A stretch of 64,000 bases of DNA from Phycisphaerae bacterium (GTDB lineage Bacteria > Planctomycetota > Phycisphaerae > UBA1845 > PWPN01): NCBI GenBank assembly GCA_018003015.1, contig JAGNEZ010000006.1:62001-126000 (forward strand), written 5' to 3'. Under the pieces are notes generated by a model, which made no database searches, was not told the origin of the DNA, and saw only the letters and a list, made by a program, of their open reading frames with translations. This document shows, in pieces, positions 53,287 to 62,108 of this stretch. Position numbers and translations under genes: made by a program. The number at the start of each line of letters is the position of its first letter. Within the stretch, counting starts at the first letter, position 1.

Positions 53287-53323
53287 ACACGACCATGGGC
53301 GCGTCTGGCGCCCATGGTCGTGT
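53287..53323 (-). terminator. terminator-like hairpin of tandem copy 2
   Basis: A perfect 16-bp stem, ACACGACCATGGGCGC (53287-53302) with GCGCCCATGGTCGTGT (53308-53323) and a 5-base loop, downstream of the copy 2 stop. It is homologous to the hairpin after copy 1: the shared outer stem differs at two positions, each with a compensating change in the other arm. No clear U-tract follows. Confidence 0.65.
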
Positions 53324-53353
53324 CGGAGTGTTGCTTACCCAGGATCGTCCTGA

Positions 53354-56300
53354 TCAAGGAACGCAATCAGGTGTCAACGCCTGGGTCCAGATGATCGCGG
53401 GTCCCGTGTAGCAGTTCTGGAATGCCGCGAAGTCCAGGGCGTCGATGGCATCGTTGCTGTCCTGGTCCAGGCAGGAGCATGCCTGGGCAGCTCCGCCCAC
53501 CTCGCCCGTGTAGCAGAGCTGCCATGCACCGAAGTCCCTCTGGTCCACGTCGCCGTCAGCGTCCGTATCCGCGAACGGGATCGGGCACGGGGTGACCGTC
53601 TGGAATACCTTGGCGGCATTCCCGACATTCACGATTTCAGGCGTGATGGTCCCATCGATCGAGACGATGAACTCTTTGAAGTGGAGGTCCTCGCCGCCGC
53701 CGCGCTCGTTCATGTCGATCTCGAACTTGTAGAGACCGTCCTGGTCCGCGACGACGTAGAAGTACCGCTCCGAAGCACCCTTCAGGGGCCCGGATTCGCC
53801 GACGACGTTTCCGTCGAGATGCGGCGTCGTACCGCCCATCCACATCTTGAACCCGTCGTCAGTACTCACGGACAAGACGTGCCCGCCCTTGGTCAGGGCC
53901 AGGTAGCCGGTCACGCGAACGGCGAAATCCTCCTCGTTGGTGCCGGTCACCAGGTTCGGGTCGGTGAAGCCGGACATGCCCGGGAAGGTGTTGTCGCCGA
54001 AGTCGACCGTCTCGGTGATGGCGGTCACCCCCATCGTGCCCTGCTCATTGAGGCTCGGAATGCCGAGCAGGACCGCATCCAGGAGCTCGGTGCCGGAGAT
54101 GTTGTCCCGGAACACGTTGCGGTCCCAGTCCCAGTCACCGTAACCGCTGATATTGAAGGTGGCGTTCACGGTCTGGACCTTGAAGCCGGGGTCAGCAGCG
54201 TCCTTGATGCGTCCGGCGCTGGCCGATGCCGGCAGGCGGACCGGGTTGGCGTGGGCCGTCGAGGCCGGGGCCGCGGTCAGGGTGCGATAGACGCTGACCG
54301 TCGAGCCGCCGTTGATCAGCACACGCTTGGTGGCCGCCGGATTGGCCGGATCGGCAATGTACTGGAACACTTCCATCGCGAAGCCGCCGCCTCGCTCGAA
54401 GACATCCGCCCGGATGTCGTAGAGGCCCGGCTCGTCCACCCAGATTGAGTGATACCAGTAGTCGCGCGGTCCGGTCGGATCCCGGAACCAGGTCACGCGC
54501 TGACCGGCAATCCAGAGGTTGCCGCCGTCATCGCCATTGATGTTGAGAGCATAGGCGCCCGCCTCCGGGAACAGAATGTAGCCCGTGGCGGACACGACGA
54601 AGTCCTCGTTCTCGGCCGTGGGCAGGATTACGGTACCCGATGGATCGAAGGCGTTCACGTCACGATCCGGGTAGCCGTTCGACGCCGTGAAGATGCCGGA
54701 CGCCCTGGTGATGCCATCCGTACCATGGTCGGAGTAATTGAGCGTGAGCGAGGTATCGGTCAACTCGGTGCCAAACGGGACGGGGATACTGGCCAGGCTG
54801 TTCTCGGCCAGCGCGGTCCCGCGATAATCACCATCGATCGCCACGAGAGCGGCGAACTCTGGCAGTTCCTTAACCAGCTTGGCGTTCCAGCCCAACTCGC
54901 CTTCCTGGCCGACATTGGCCACCTTGCGGTCGGCGGTAATCCGGATGCCACGCGGCTCCGGCATCGGTGCATCGGCCGGGATGGTCGCCTCGGTCCAGAC
55001 GGTAATGGCGTTGGGATCGGTCGCGGTGTTCAGCACGACCATGCCGTCGCCATACGTGGCCTCGCCGAACTCGAGATACGCATCGCCGCCGAACTCGGCA
55101 AACTCGACGGTGATGGCATACACGCCGGCCTCGGCAAGGTTGATCGGCAGGGCTTCATAGTTGGTGCCTGCCCCGCTGTAAATGGTCTGATTGCCGAGCT
55201 TGAGGGTGAAGTTGTCGTCGGACCGCAGCCAGAGGTAGTAGCGGCCGGCTCGCGGGAAGTTGGCGTAGCCCCAGGCTTTCACGCCGTAGCCATCCGCGCT
55301 GAGATAGTAGTCGCTGGCCGGCGGACCGGGATTGGCCCCGGCGTCGAACCCCCACGGTATGGGTCCCAAAACAGGAGTGATACCCGGGAATTGCTCATTG
55401 TTGGGTATCATGCCGCCCTCGGTCTCGTATGGGGCATCCCACACCTCGTTGGAGTATGTCCAGTTGCCGGCTGAGCCCGAAACCGTGACGTGCAGGTGGA
55501 TCGTCCAGTCCGTGTAGTTCAGTCCGCTGGCCGTGGTGACGGGATAGGCCACGTTGGGCATGGCTTCGAGCATCCGCTGAGCGCTGATAACCTCGTCACC
55601 CTCCTCGTCATAGGCCATGCCGCCCCAGCTCCAATCGGTGGGAGCCTTGACGACCTTCAGGTTGAACTTCTGCTCGCCGCCAACGACGGCGCCCTGGATC
55701 TTCTGGCTGGCGAGCACGTCGACGCCATGGGGCGGCACGCTGGCCAGGATGTCCATCGGGATCGCGCCCAGGCTGGAGCCGTAGATCACCGGATGATCAG
55801 GCATGCCTTCCGGCCGGGTGTTGCCCACCAGGACGTACTTGGGTCCGAGCAGCAGCTGGTCGGGGATTGCGACAACCCGGCTGAACTCGATACCTGAGCC
55901 GCCGCCGCCTTCCCAGTAGATGATCTGGATCGGATAGACGCCGGGCTCGGAAACGGTGACGCCGAAGGTGGTTCCGGCATCGCAGCCCCGCCCGGCGTCG
56001 AAGTAGCCGATGACCTGGTTGGTCGTGCCGGTTCCAATGACGCAGCAGAAGCCGTCATCGGAGCTGACGTTGAAGAAGTAATCCTTGGCTTCGGGGAAGC
56101 AGATCCAGCCTTTGAACACGGCTCCGTAGTAATCGGCACTGTTTACACCGGGCATCTGCCGTTTGCCGCCGTTGTGGCCGCCGCACCCATTGACATCCGC
56201 GTAGTTGACATCCTTCTGGGCGTGGAGGTTGGCGGCGACGAGACCGTGAGTCTCCGCGTACTGCAGCCAGTAGGCGGCCGGGCCGAGGTAGTTGTTCCAG

Positions 56301-57460
56301 TTGCGGACATAGCTGTAGACCTTGACATCCCAGCCATCCACCGCCGGATTAGGCAGGGTGGCGGGGCAGTCTGCGGCCTTGCCGGCAGGGTTGAGCGGCA
56401 CCGGCGTCGGCAGACTGGCGATGGGAACGTCGATCGGGTCGCAGGCCGTGCCCGGGTCACTCAAGACCGTGGTGTTCACGACGATGTTGTCGACCTGATG
56501 AACGGCGTTGCAGCCACCGGTCGAGCCGGTGACGCCGAATACGGCGGTGGGGAACTCTGCCGGCCAGGCTCCGACGCAGCCTTCAAGAACCATGATGCCG
56601 TAGGGCTGGCCGACCGGATCATCCATGCCGTAGGAGTAGCCGGCGCCGCCGGTGGCCGGGTCCACCTTGAGGTACACGCGGACCTTGCCGGTGCCGCCCT
56701 CGGCCGGATCGTTGTAGAAGATGGTGAAATGCACCGGCTGGCCGCCATCGCCGGTCGTGACCATTCGGGGAATAGAGCCCGCACCCACGACGTCGACGTT
56801 GGTGATCAAACTAGGAAGCCGGTCCGTGCCGCGTCCGCCCGGATTCCACAGAGCATAGACGTCGAGACCCACGTGGTTATTCTGATCAGCTCCGGGCGGA
56901 TCGAGGCCAGCCTCCTCCGTGTTGTACCAGACGTCAAACTCGATGGCCAAGCCGTCGAGCCCGCCCCAGGACACACCGCCGCCGCCGACGCCGATCTTGT
57001 TGACGGCATCCGCAACGGATGTGGTCACAGGCATCAGCGCGATCACGCCACCGTCCGCCGGGCTGCAGACATTGCCCGAGCGAAGGATGAGGTCGAACTC
57101 GATTCTGATGGCCTGGTTAGTCAACTGAATCGGATAGTCGCCGGAGTGGGCTCCGGCGCCGTTGTACCAGGCCGCGGCCGCGCGGCCGTCCTGGTTCTGA
57201 CCGGGATGGATCAGGTTGAGCCGCCCGGGGCCCGTCCAAGAAGCACCGTAGTCCACGGTCATGCCCCAGCCGTCCGGATCCTGGGTGAACACGGCAGGCG
57301 GATATGCCGCGTTGTTGCTGATACACGTCCACCCCGTCGGAGTGCTCAAGTGTGCGTACGAATTGAAATTCTCGCTGAGACTGAAGGGGGTCTGGCCATT
57401 GGCTCCAACGGCGGCCACCAGACCCACTGCAGCACAACACACAAACAGATGGTAGCGCAT
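53354..57460 (-). CDS. giant secreted lectin/PA14 protein, copy 2, dockerin-like tail
   Basis: From ATG 57460 the product is 1368 residues with the same architecture as the neighbouring copy: signal peptide (MRYHLFVCCAAVGLVAAVGA), lectin-like domain, four PA14-like modules and an EF-hand/dockerin-like tail. The tail differs: DTDADGDVDQRDFGAWQLCY and DQDSNDAIDALDF, ending TPDCVP. Between the signal peptide and the tail the two proteins look identical. Each has its own promoter and terminator, so they are separate transcription units. Identical binding modules with different tails could place the same adhesin at two anchoring sites. Confidence 0.85.
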   Translation of the reverse strand: MRYHLFVCCAAVGLVAAVGANGQTPFSLSENFNSYAHLSTPTGWTCISNNAAYPPAVFTQDPDGWGMTVDYGASWTGPGRLNLIHPGQNQDGRAAAAWYNGAGAHSGDYPIQLTNQAIRIEFDLILRSGNVCSPADGGVIALMPVTTSVADAVNKIGVGGGGVSWGGLDGLAIEFDVWYNTEEAGLDPPGADQNNHVGLDVYALWNPGGRGTDRLPSLITNVDVVGAGSIPRMVTTGDGGQPVHFTIFYNDPAEGGTGKVRVYLKVDPATGGAGYSYGMDDPVGQPYGIMVLEGCVGAWPAEFPTAVFGVTGSTGGCNAVHQVDNIVVNTTVLSDPGTACDPIDVPIASLPTPVPLNPAGKAADCPATLPNPAVDGWDVKVYSYVRNWNNYLGPAAYWLQYAETHGLVAANLHAQKDVNYADVNGCGGHNGGKRQMPGVNSADYYGAVFKGWICFPEAKDYFFNVSSDDGFCCVIGTGTTNQVIGYFDAGRGCDAGTTFGVTVSEPGVYPIQIIYWEGGGGSGIEFSRVVAIPDQLLLGPKYVLVGNTRPEGMPDHPVIYGSSLGAIPMDILASVPPHGVDVLASQKIQGAVVGGEQKFNLKVVKAPTDWSWGGMAYDEEGDEVISAQRMLEAMPNVAYPVTTASGLNYTDWTIHLHVTVSGSAGNWTYSNEVWDAPYETEGGMIPNNEQFPGITPVLGPIPWGFDAGANPGPPASDYYLSADGYGVKAWGYANFPRAGRYYLWLRSDDNFTLKLGNQTIYSGAGTNYEALPINLAEAGVYAITVEFAEFGGDAYLEFGEATYGDGMVVLNTATDPNAITVWTEATIPADAPMPEPRGIRITADRKVANVGQEGELGWNAKLVKELPEFAALVAIDGDYRGTALAENSLASIPVPFGTELTDTSLTLNYSDHGTDGITRASGIFTASNGYPDRDVNAFDPSGTVILPTAENEDFVVSATGYILFPEAGAYALNINGDDGGNLWIAGQRVTWFRDPTGPRDYWYHSIWVDEPGLYDIRADVFERGGGFAMEVFQYIADPANPAATKRVLINGGSTVSVYRTLTAAPASTAHANPVRLPASASAGRIKDAADPGFKVQTVNATFNISGYGDWDWDRNVFRDNISGTELLDAVLLGIPSLNEQGTMGVTAITETVDFGDNTFPGMSGFTDPNLVTGTNEEDFAVRVTGYLALTKGGHVLSVSTDDGFKMWMGGTTPHLDGNVVGESGPLKGASERYFYVVADQDGLYKFEIDMNERGGGEDLHFKEFIVSIDGTITPEIVNVGNAAKVFQTVTPCPIPFADTDADGDVDQRDFGAWQLCYTGEVGGAAQACSCLDQDSNDAIDALDFAAFQNCYTGPAIIWTQALTPDCVP
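53568..57428. repeat. 3.86-kb duplicated core, unit 2
   Basis: Second copy of the block at 48865-52725, in the same orientation. The borders fall inside the coding sequence at both ends, while leaders, promoters, signal peptide and tail coding regions of the two loci are related but diverged. Confidence 0.9.
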
Positions 57461-57848
57461 GCGACATGTCCTCCCAAAAAAAGAAATGACCTCGTTTCCC
57501 TGCCAAACGGCGGTAGGAGCGCGAGCCGACACCACGACATGCAGGGTGTACGCCCCCGGCGCCGTCGTACTCTCGAGATAGGCCGATCGTTCAATAAGGT
57601 CAACGACGTGAGTGCTTCACATCCCCACAGTCGTCGCCCCCGCATGAGCATCGCTTGGGCGCGCTCATGGCACGCAGGACTCCAAATCACCGAAGCTCCA
57701 ACGAGAACCTGATCTCCAGCCTCTTTCTGTTTCCCTAGACCGTCGATTTGCATGTGGGACCCAGGCACTGATATGAACGCTATCCTGATCCCATCCGTCC
57801 TCGGCACTCGCCGCGTTGACATGAGAGCGACTCTGTGCCGACATCCGT

Positions 57849-57876
57849 AATATAGCACGATCGCTGCCTGGGTCAA
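57849..57876 (-). promoter_or_regulatory. sigma-70 promoter of tandem copy 2
   Basis: Read on the minus strand: TTGACC (57871-57876), a 16-base spacer, and TATATT (57849-57854) preceded by TGC (extended -10). It sits 4700 bases from the matching copy 1 promoter. The predicted leader is about 380 bases. In both leaders GATCCCATCCG occurs near the 5' end and the ribosome-site block next to the start codon is conserved; the rest has diverged. Nothing else is seen in 57461-58076. Confidence 0.55.
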
Positions 57877-58076
57877 GGGCCAAAATCGCAGGGCTTTGTT
57901 TTGCGACACGCCCGAGGATCTTCAAGCGTAATCCGCTTGCCGGCTGGCTGTGGGCGGCATGGGGACCAGACAAGGCTGGGTTCGGACGGCCGCTTCGGCT
58001 TAAGGGGCGCTTTAGCTACGGTGATCGCCCAACTTCTGCGCTCTCGGGAAGCGCTTGGCCTTCAAGCACCTCGCGG

Positions 58077-58489
58077 TCAGTCTGGCATGGGCTCAGCCTG
58101 CTCGCGCGGCGAGGTGAGGTCCCGTCCTGAGGCCCATCGACTGGTGTCTTGTTTCTGGATTGCGACAGCCATGAGATCGGCGAATACGTCCAGGGTACAG
58201 GCAGACGCGGGTACGCCCATGGCCGCGAGCCTGGCGGCGATCGCATGCTCAGAACTCGAGACGCCCTCGTCACTCAGGGCCAGGAGGACATTGAGCTGCA
58301 CGCCGGCGGCCACCAACGCGGTCGCGTTCAACGTCGGCATCTTTGGGTCACGGGTCGCCGAGCGGTGGAGAAGAACTTGGAGCTAGGATCGACCAGCGGC
58401 GGGACCGCCCCGTCGCGCTCAGTACCCAGGACGGCCATTGAGATCAACTGCTGCCGATCGAGGTTCGGATTGTCCTGGGTGGTCGCCAT
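58077..58489 (-). pseudogene. frameshifted small protein of unknown function
   Basis: From ATG 58489 one frame reads MATTQDNPNLDRQQLISMAV and VPPLVDPSSKFFS, then leads to an early stop. A one-base shift near 58360 continues as RSATRDPKMPTLNATALVAA, GVQLNVLLALSDEGVSSSEH, AIAARLAAMGVPASACTLDV and ends at 58077. The second part is strongly coding-like. Together they would make a protein of about 137 residues. I do not know the family. Either the gene is broken or the assembly has an indel here. It lies downstream of the third large secreted gene's terminator. Confidence 0.5.
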
Positions 58490-58558
58490 GATCCGCTATG
58501 CCGTCTTTGCCGGTGGGGTGCCATCCTCGTCGGCCAGTCTGCTGGTCCCCACAAAAGT

Positions 58559-58591
58559 GGAAGGACCGGTCCACCAGGAACCGGCCCTTCC
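58559..58591 (-). terminator. intrinsic terminator of third large secreted gene
   Basis: A 12-bp stem, GGAAGGACCGGT (58559-58570) with ACCGGCCCTTCC (58580-58591), with one G-U wobble in the minus-strand RNA and a 9-base loop. It is followed on the minus strand by ACTTTTGT. The CTTTTGT tract matches that of the copy 1 terminator, and the hairpin lies about 33 bases after the stop at 58625. Confidence 0.7.
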
Positions 58592-58624
58592 GCTGGTCAT
58601 TTGAACTCGTCGATTTGGCCGAGG

Positions 58625-61600
58625 CTACTCGTCACAGTTCGGGTCCGCCGCCATCGCCGGACCGCTCCAGCAGTTGGTGAACGCGATGAGGTCCGCGGCG
58701 TCGATCTTCTCGTCGCCGTTGCGGTCGAAGCACTCGCAGCCGGCGGGGATGCCGGTGGTGGTGCCGGTGTAGCACTTCTGGAACTCGCCGAAGTCCACCT
58801 GGTCGACGTCGTTGTCCACGTCACGATCGGCGAAGACCGCTCCGCAATCCTTGGCTCCCTTGAGCAGAACACGCATCGTGATGGGCTGGCCCAGCGCGAT
58901 CAGCGGGTTCGGCAACTCCTGAGCGGTCGGCATCTTCCCTGAGGTCAGGCGGAGCCATCGCTTCTGCTGAGCATCGACGAACTGGAATGAGATCTTCAGC
59001 GACTTCGTTCCGGCTCCGTCGGCCTGCTCCTCGGACACTTCCGCCACGTTCGGCGGGGTGATCAGGTTGGCGGCGGTTGTGCCTGAGTAGGTCGGCTGGG
59101 CAAAGATGACCTTCGCGGCGGGTGCGTAGCTCTCAAAGTCGGTGAGCAACGTTGTGCCGCTGTAGATGTTGTCGATGTAGACCGTGTATCGACCGGTGTT
59201 TGGCGTGGTCGTGTCAATGGCAAAGGCCAGGTGCTCGAGCACACCCCAACTGCCGTCGAGAATGCCGTTGCCGGCGTTGAAGCTCAGAACCTTGTCCACG
59301 CCCGGCGTGAAGGTCACGGTCTGCCAGTCTGGATCGACCGGCACCTGCTTGCCTTGCGGGGCACCTCCGACAGTCGTGGTCGGACCGAGCCACTCGATGT
59401 TTCCGGTCATCCCGCCATCAGCGCCCACCGGTCCCGTGCCGCCGGTCTCGCGGATGCCGACGGACATGAGCAATCCGGTGTTCTTGCCCAGGCCGACCAC
59501 TGGTCCGACCTTGCCCTTGCACCCTTCCATGTCCTGGGCGGGGTCGCAGATGCTGAGCGTCTGAGTCGCAACCAGCGTCTTGCCCTTGACCAGCGGTGCC
59601 ACCGCGACGTTGGCGGTCGCGGCGGAAGGCACGACCTCGCCCAACTTGGTCCAATTGTCACCGCCGTCCCAAGTGTACACCGTCACCATCGTGGCCGGCG
59701 GGCTGGTGCTGACGCCGCTGACGGTTACGGTGGTCTCGCCGGCCTCGAGCGGCCCGGTATTGATGGTGACTGCCCCAACGCGCTGGCAGACGCAAGGCGG
59801 TTCGCCTTCACCCAGGGTGATGTCGTCCACCCACATCGCCGGGTAACCGGCGGCACTGGTGCCCGATGCCCCGGTTGTCACATAGTTGGCGACATTGGTC
59901 GAGAAGACGATCAACAGGCTGTCGCCGGCGTTGGCTGAGAAGGAGCCGGTGTAGGCCAGCTTCATGGCTCCATCGATGCCGACGCCATCCTGGTTCTCGG
60001 TCAGAGGAGTGTAATCACCGATGACGCCACCTGTATCAGTCGTGACGCCGGCCAGGGAAGCCGGATGCACGCGGTGCTGCCCGTTGACCAGAACGCCGAC
60101 CTGGTAGGTCGACATCCAGGCCAGATTGGCCCCCGTTCCACTCTCGTCCGCCAGCATGCTGACCTTGATGTGATAGACGCCCGTGGCGGGGATGACCTGC
60201 TCGTAAATGGCGTACATGCCGTTCTGATAGCCGTTGTCCGAGATCTTCATGGCCTTGGAGCCGAACAGCCCCCCGGAGGCCGCGATCGTGGCCGCATAAC
60301 CCCCGTCGCCGACGTCGTACCACGTGCGGTACGTGCCTGTCGGGAAGGGGTTATCTGCATCAATGACCCCGTCCTCGAAATCCTCGATGACCCAGGAGGC
60401 CATGACCCGCCGGCCGGTGGCAGGCATGCAGCCTTCGATGCGGATCACCTGCGTGGCCTTGATCGTTTGGGTGAGGACCAGCCCGGTCACGTTCACGAGC
60501 ACGGTGCTGTTGCCGCCCGGGGCGTTGTTCGTCCCGATCAGGGTGTCGGTCGTTCCGTCGTTGGCGTAGACCTTCACCGCGGTCGCGTTCGCGGACACGC
60601 CGGCCACACGGACCTGGGTGCGTCCGGCATCCACCAGGCCCACAACGGTGACGGCCGGGATCTGCTCGCACGAACCGACCACCGGACCATCCGCGGGGGC
60701 GCAGCCATTCAACGTGCGGAACCTCTGGGTCGCGGTGATCTTGGTGTTAGCCACCAAGGCAGTGACGGCTACGATCACCGTGGCGTTGCCGCCTGGAGCA
60801 TTGTTCGTCCCGATCGCCGTTCCGTTGGAGTACACCGTGACCGCAGTGGCGCTTGGGCTCACGCCGGAAACGGTTACTGTTGTGTCGCCGGCCAGAACCA
60901 CGCTGCCGACGGCAACCGCAGGAACCTGGGCACAGTCGTTGACCACCGGACCGGTCGCGGGCAGGCAGCTCTCCGTATCCAAGGCCGGCTCGCCCACCAC
61001 CTTGTTCTGTGTCGCGGTGATCGTCTGTCCGCTGATCAGAGCAGTGACCGGTACGGTAACCGTCGTGGCCCCACCCGGGCTGGTGTTCTGGCCAATCTTG
61101 GCTCCGTTGGCATAGACGCTGACCTTGGTCGCCTCGGGATCGACGCCGGTCACCGTAACGCTGGTGTCGCCGGCGATCAGTGCTCCCTGGAAAACGCCGA
61201 CATCAGGGACGTCCGTGCAGCCATGTCCCTTGAAAATGAACTTGACGGCGTCGCACATGACACGGGCGCCCGTGCCGCCGGTCTGGGTCTTCTTGACCGT
61301 GAGCGTGTAGGGCTGGCCCGCGGTCATGGTGAACTGCGTGGTCGTGTCAATGGTGAGCTGATTCCATTGATCGTATAGACCGCCGTCCTGATTCTGGTTC
61401 AGCACCCATGTGTTGGTGGTCTTGCTGCCCGGATTCGAGGGGTCATCGAACTCGAGGATGTGGTCGACCAAGGTGTTGTTGTTGGTCGACCTGCCCCAGG
61501 TCACGTACACCTCGTAGGGGCCGGTGGCCTGGGGCGTGAAGGTGAACGTCCCGTAGTTGCTGGCCGTGCCGGTATCGTAGGTGAAGAATCGGCCCTGGAT

Positions 61601-61813
61601 GCCGACCGTAAGGCCGGCCGCCTTGCTGTGAGCTGACGTGCCGTACCAGCCGGTTCCGGTCTCGGCGTAGCAGCAGTCCCGGTGTTGGCCGTGGATCGTG
61701 CCCGTCGCATCCGTTCCACCTTCGATGATGTATTCCGTATCCAGCAGTGCCATCGCGTTGACCGCCGTGGCGAGCACGATGAGGATGGCCCCCCAAGTGT
61801 ACTTCGTGGTCAT
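58625..61813 (-). CDS. large secreted Ig-repeat protein with dockerin-like tail
   Basis: From ATG 61813 (AAGGAG upstream) the product is 1062 residues. A signal peptide (ending TAVNAMALLD) leads to a golvesin-like beta domain (about 25-175, with TWGRSTNNNTLVDHILEF). Three tandem Ig-like repeats follow, each with TxVTVxGVxxxAT and APGGN-type turns. Next come a jelly-roll module (VIEDFEDGVIDADNPFPTGT), a fourth Ig repeat, a second jelly-roll and an EF-hand/dockerin-like tail (DRDVDNDVDQVDFGEFQKCY, DRNGDEKIDAADL). The tail is of the same type as in the tandem pair. It is probably exported and carbohydrate- or surface-binding; no catalytic site is visible. Confidence 0.82.
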   Translation of the reverse strand: MTTKYTWGAILIVLATAVNAMALLDTEYIIEGGTDATGTIHGQHRDCCYAETGTGWYGTSAHSKAAGLTVGIQGRFFTYDTGTASNYGTFTFTPQATGPYEVYVTWGRSTNNNTLVDHILEFDDPSNPGSKTTNTWVLNQNQDGGLYDQWNQLTIDTTTQFTMTAGQPYTLTVKKTQTGGTGARVMCDAVKFIFKGHGCTDVPDVGVFQGALIAGDTSVTVTGVDPEATKVSVYANGAKIGQNTSPGGATTVTVPVTALISGQTITATQNKVVGEPALDTESCLPATGPVVNDCAQVPAVAVGSVVLAGDTTVTVSGVSPSATAVTVYSNGTAIGTNNAPGGNATVIVAVTALVANTKITATQRFRTLNGCAPADGPVVGSCEQIPAVTVVGLVDAGRTQVRVAGVSANATAVKVYANDGTTDTLIGTNNAPGGNSTVLVNVTGLVLTQTIKATQVIRIEGCMPATGRRVMASWVIEDFEDGVIDADNPFPTGTYRTWYDVGDGGYAATIAASGGLFGSKAMKISDNGYQNGMYAIYEQVIPATGVYHIKVSMLADESGTGANLAWMSTYQVGVLVNGQHRVHPASLAGVTTDTGGVIGDYTPLTENQDGVGIDGAMKLAYTGSFSANAGDSLLIVFSTNVANYVTTGASGTSAAGYPAMWVDDITLGEGEPPCVCQRVGAVTINTGPLEAGETTVTVSGVSTSPPATMVTVYTWDGGDNWTKLGEVVPSAATANVAVAPLVKGKTLVATQTLSICDPAQDMEGCKGKVGPVVGLGKNTGLLMSVGIRETGGTGPVGADGGMTGNIEWLGPTTTVGGAPQGKQVPVDPDWQTVTFTPGVDKVLSFNAGNGILDGSWGVLEHLAFAIDTTTPNTGRYTVYIDNIYSGTTLLTDFESYAPAAKVIFAQPTYSGTTAANLITPPNVAEVSEEQADGAGTKSLKISFQFVDAQQKRWLRLTSGKMPTAQELPNPLIALGQPITMRVLLKGAKDCGAVFADRDVDNDVDQVDFGEFQKCYTGTTTGIPAGCECFDRNGDEKIDAADLIAFTNCWSGPAMAADPNCDE

Positions 61814-62108
61814 GGCTTTCCAACTCCTTCGTTGGTTAGAAGAAACAGTGTTCAAGGATCTCCCGGCGACGCAGAGTTCGCCGGACGGATTCACGCTATT
61901 CCGGTGGATGCACACTTCCTGGTATCGACCCTGCCCCCCGCACTCTTCACTTGTCTTCGCCCGTACGTCGCGTCTGTAGGGTGGAACCGCTGCGCGAAAT
62001 GCGCGACCGATAACCGCCTCCTCCGATGCCCTTGGTATTGTCCGAGGCCAGATCGCCGTCGGGCCGCTCACCCCGGCCAAGACGGCGTGTTCTCATGAGG
62101 CGGCGCTG

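Noticed and set aside
48865-57428. Tandem repeat as phage, transposon or CRISPR structure
   Set aside because: No transposase, integrase, terminal inverted repeats or short spaced repeats; the block borders lie inside coding sequence, pointing to homologous recombination.
51471-57712. Long plus-strand open frames (over 300-500 codons) inside both tandem giant genes
   Set aside because: They are antisense shadows that occur identically in both copies because the DNA is duplicated; signal peptides, ribosome sites and domains are all on the minus strand.
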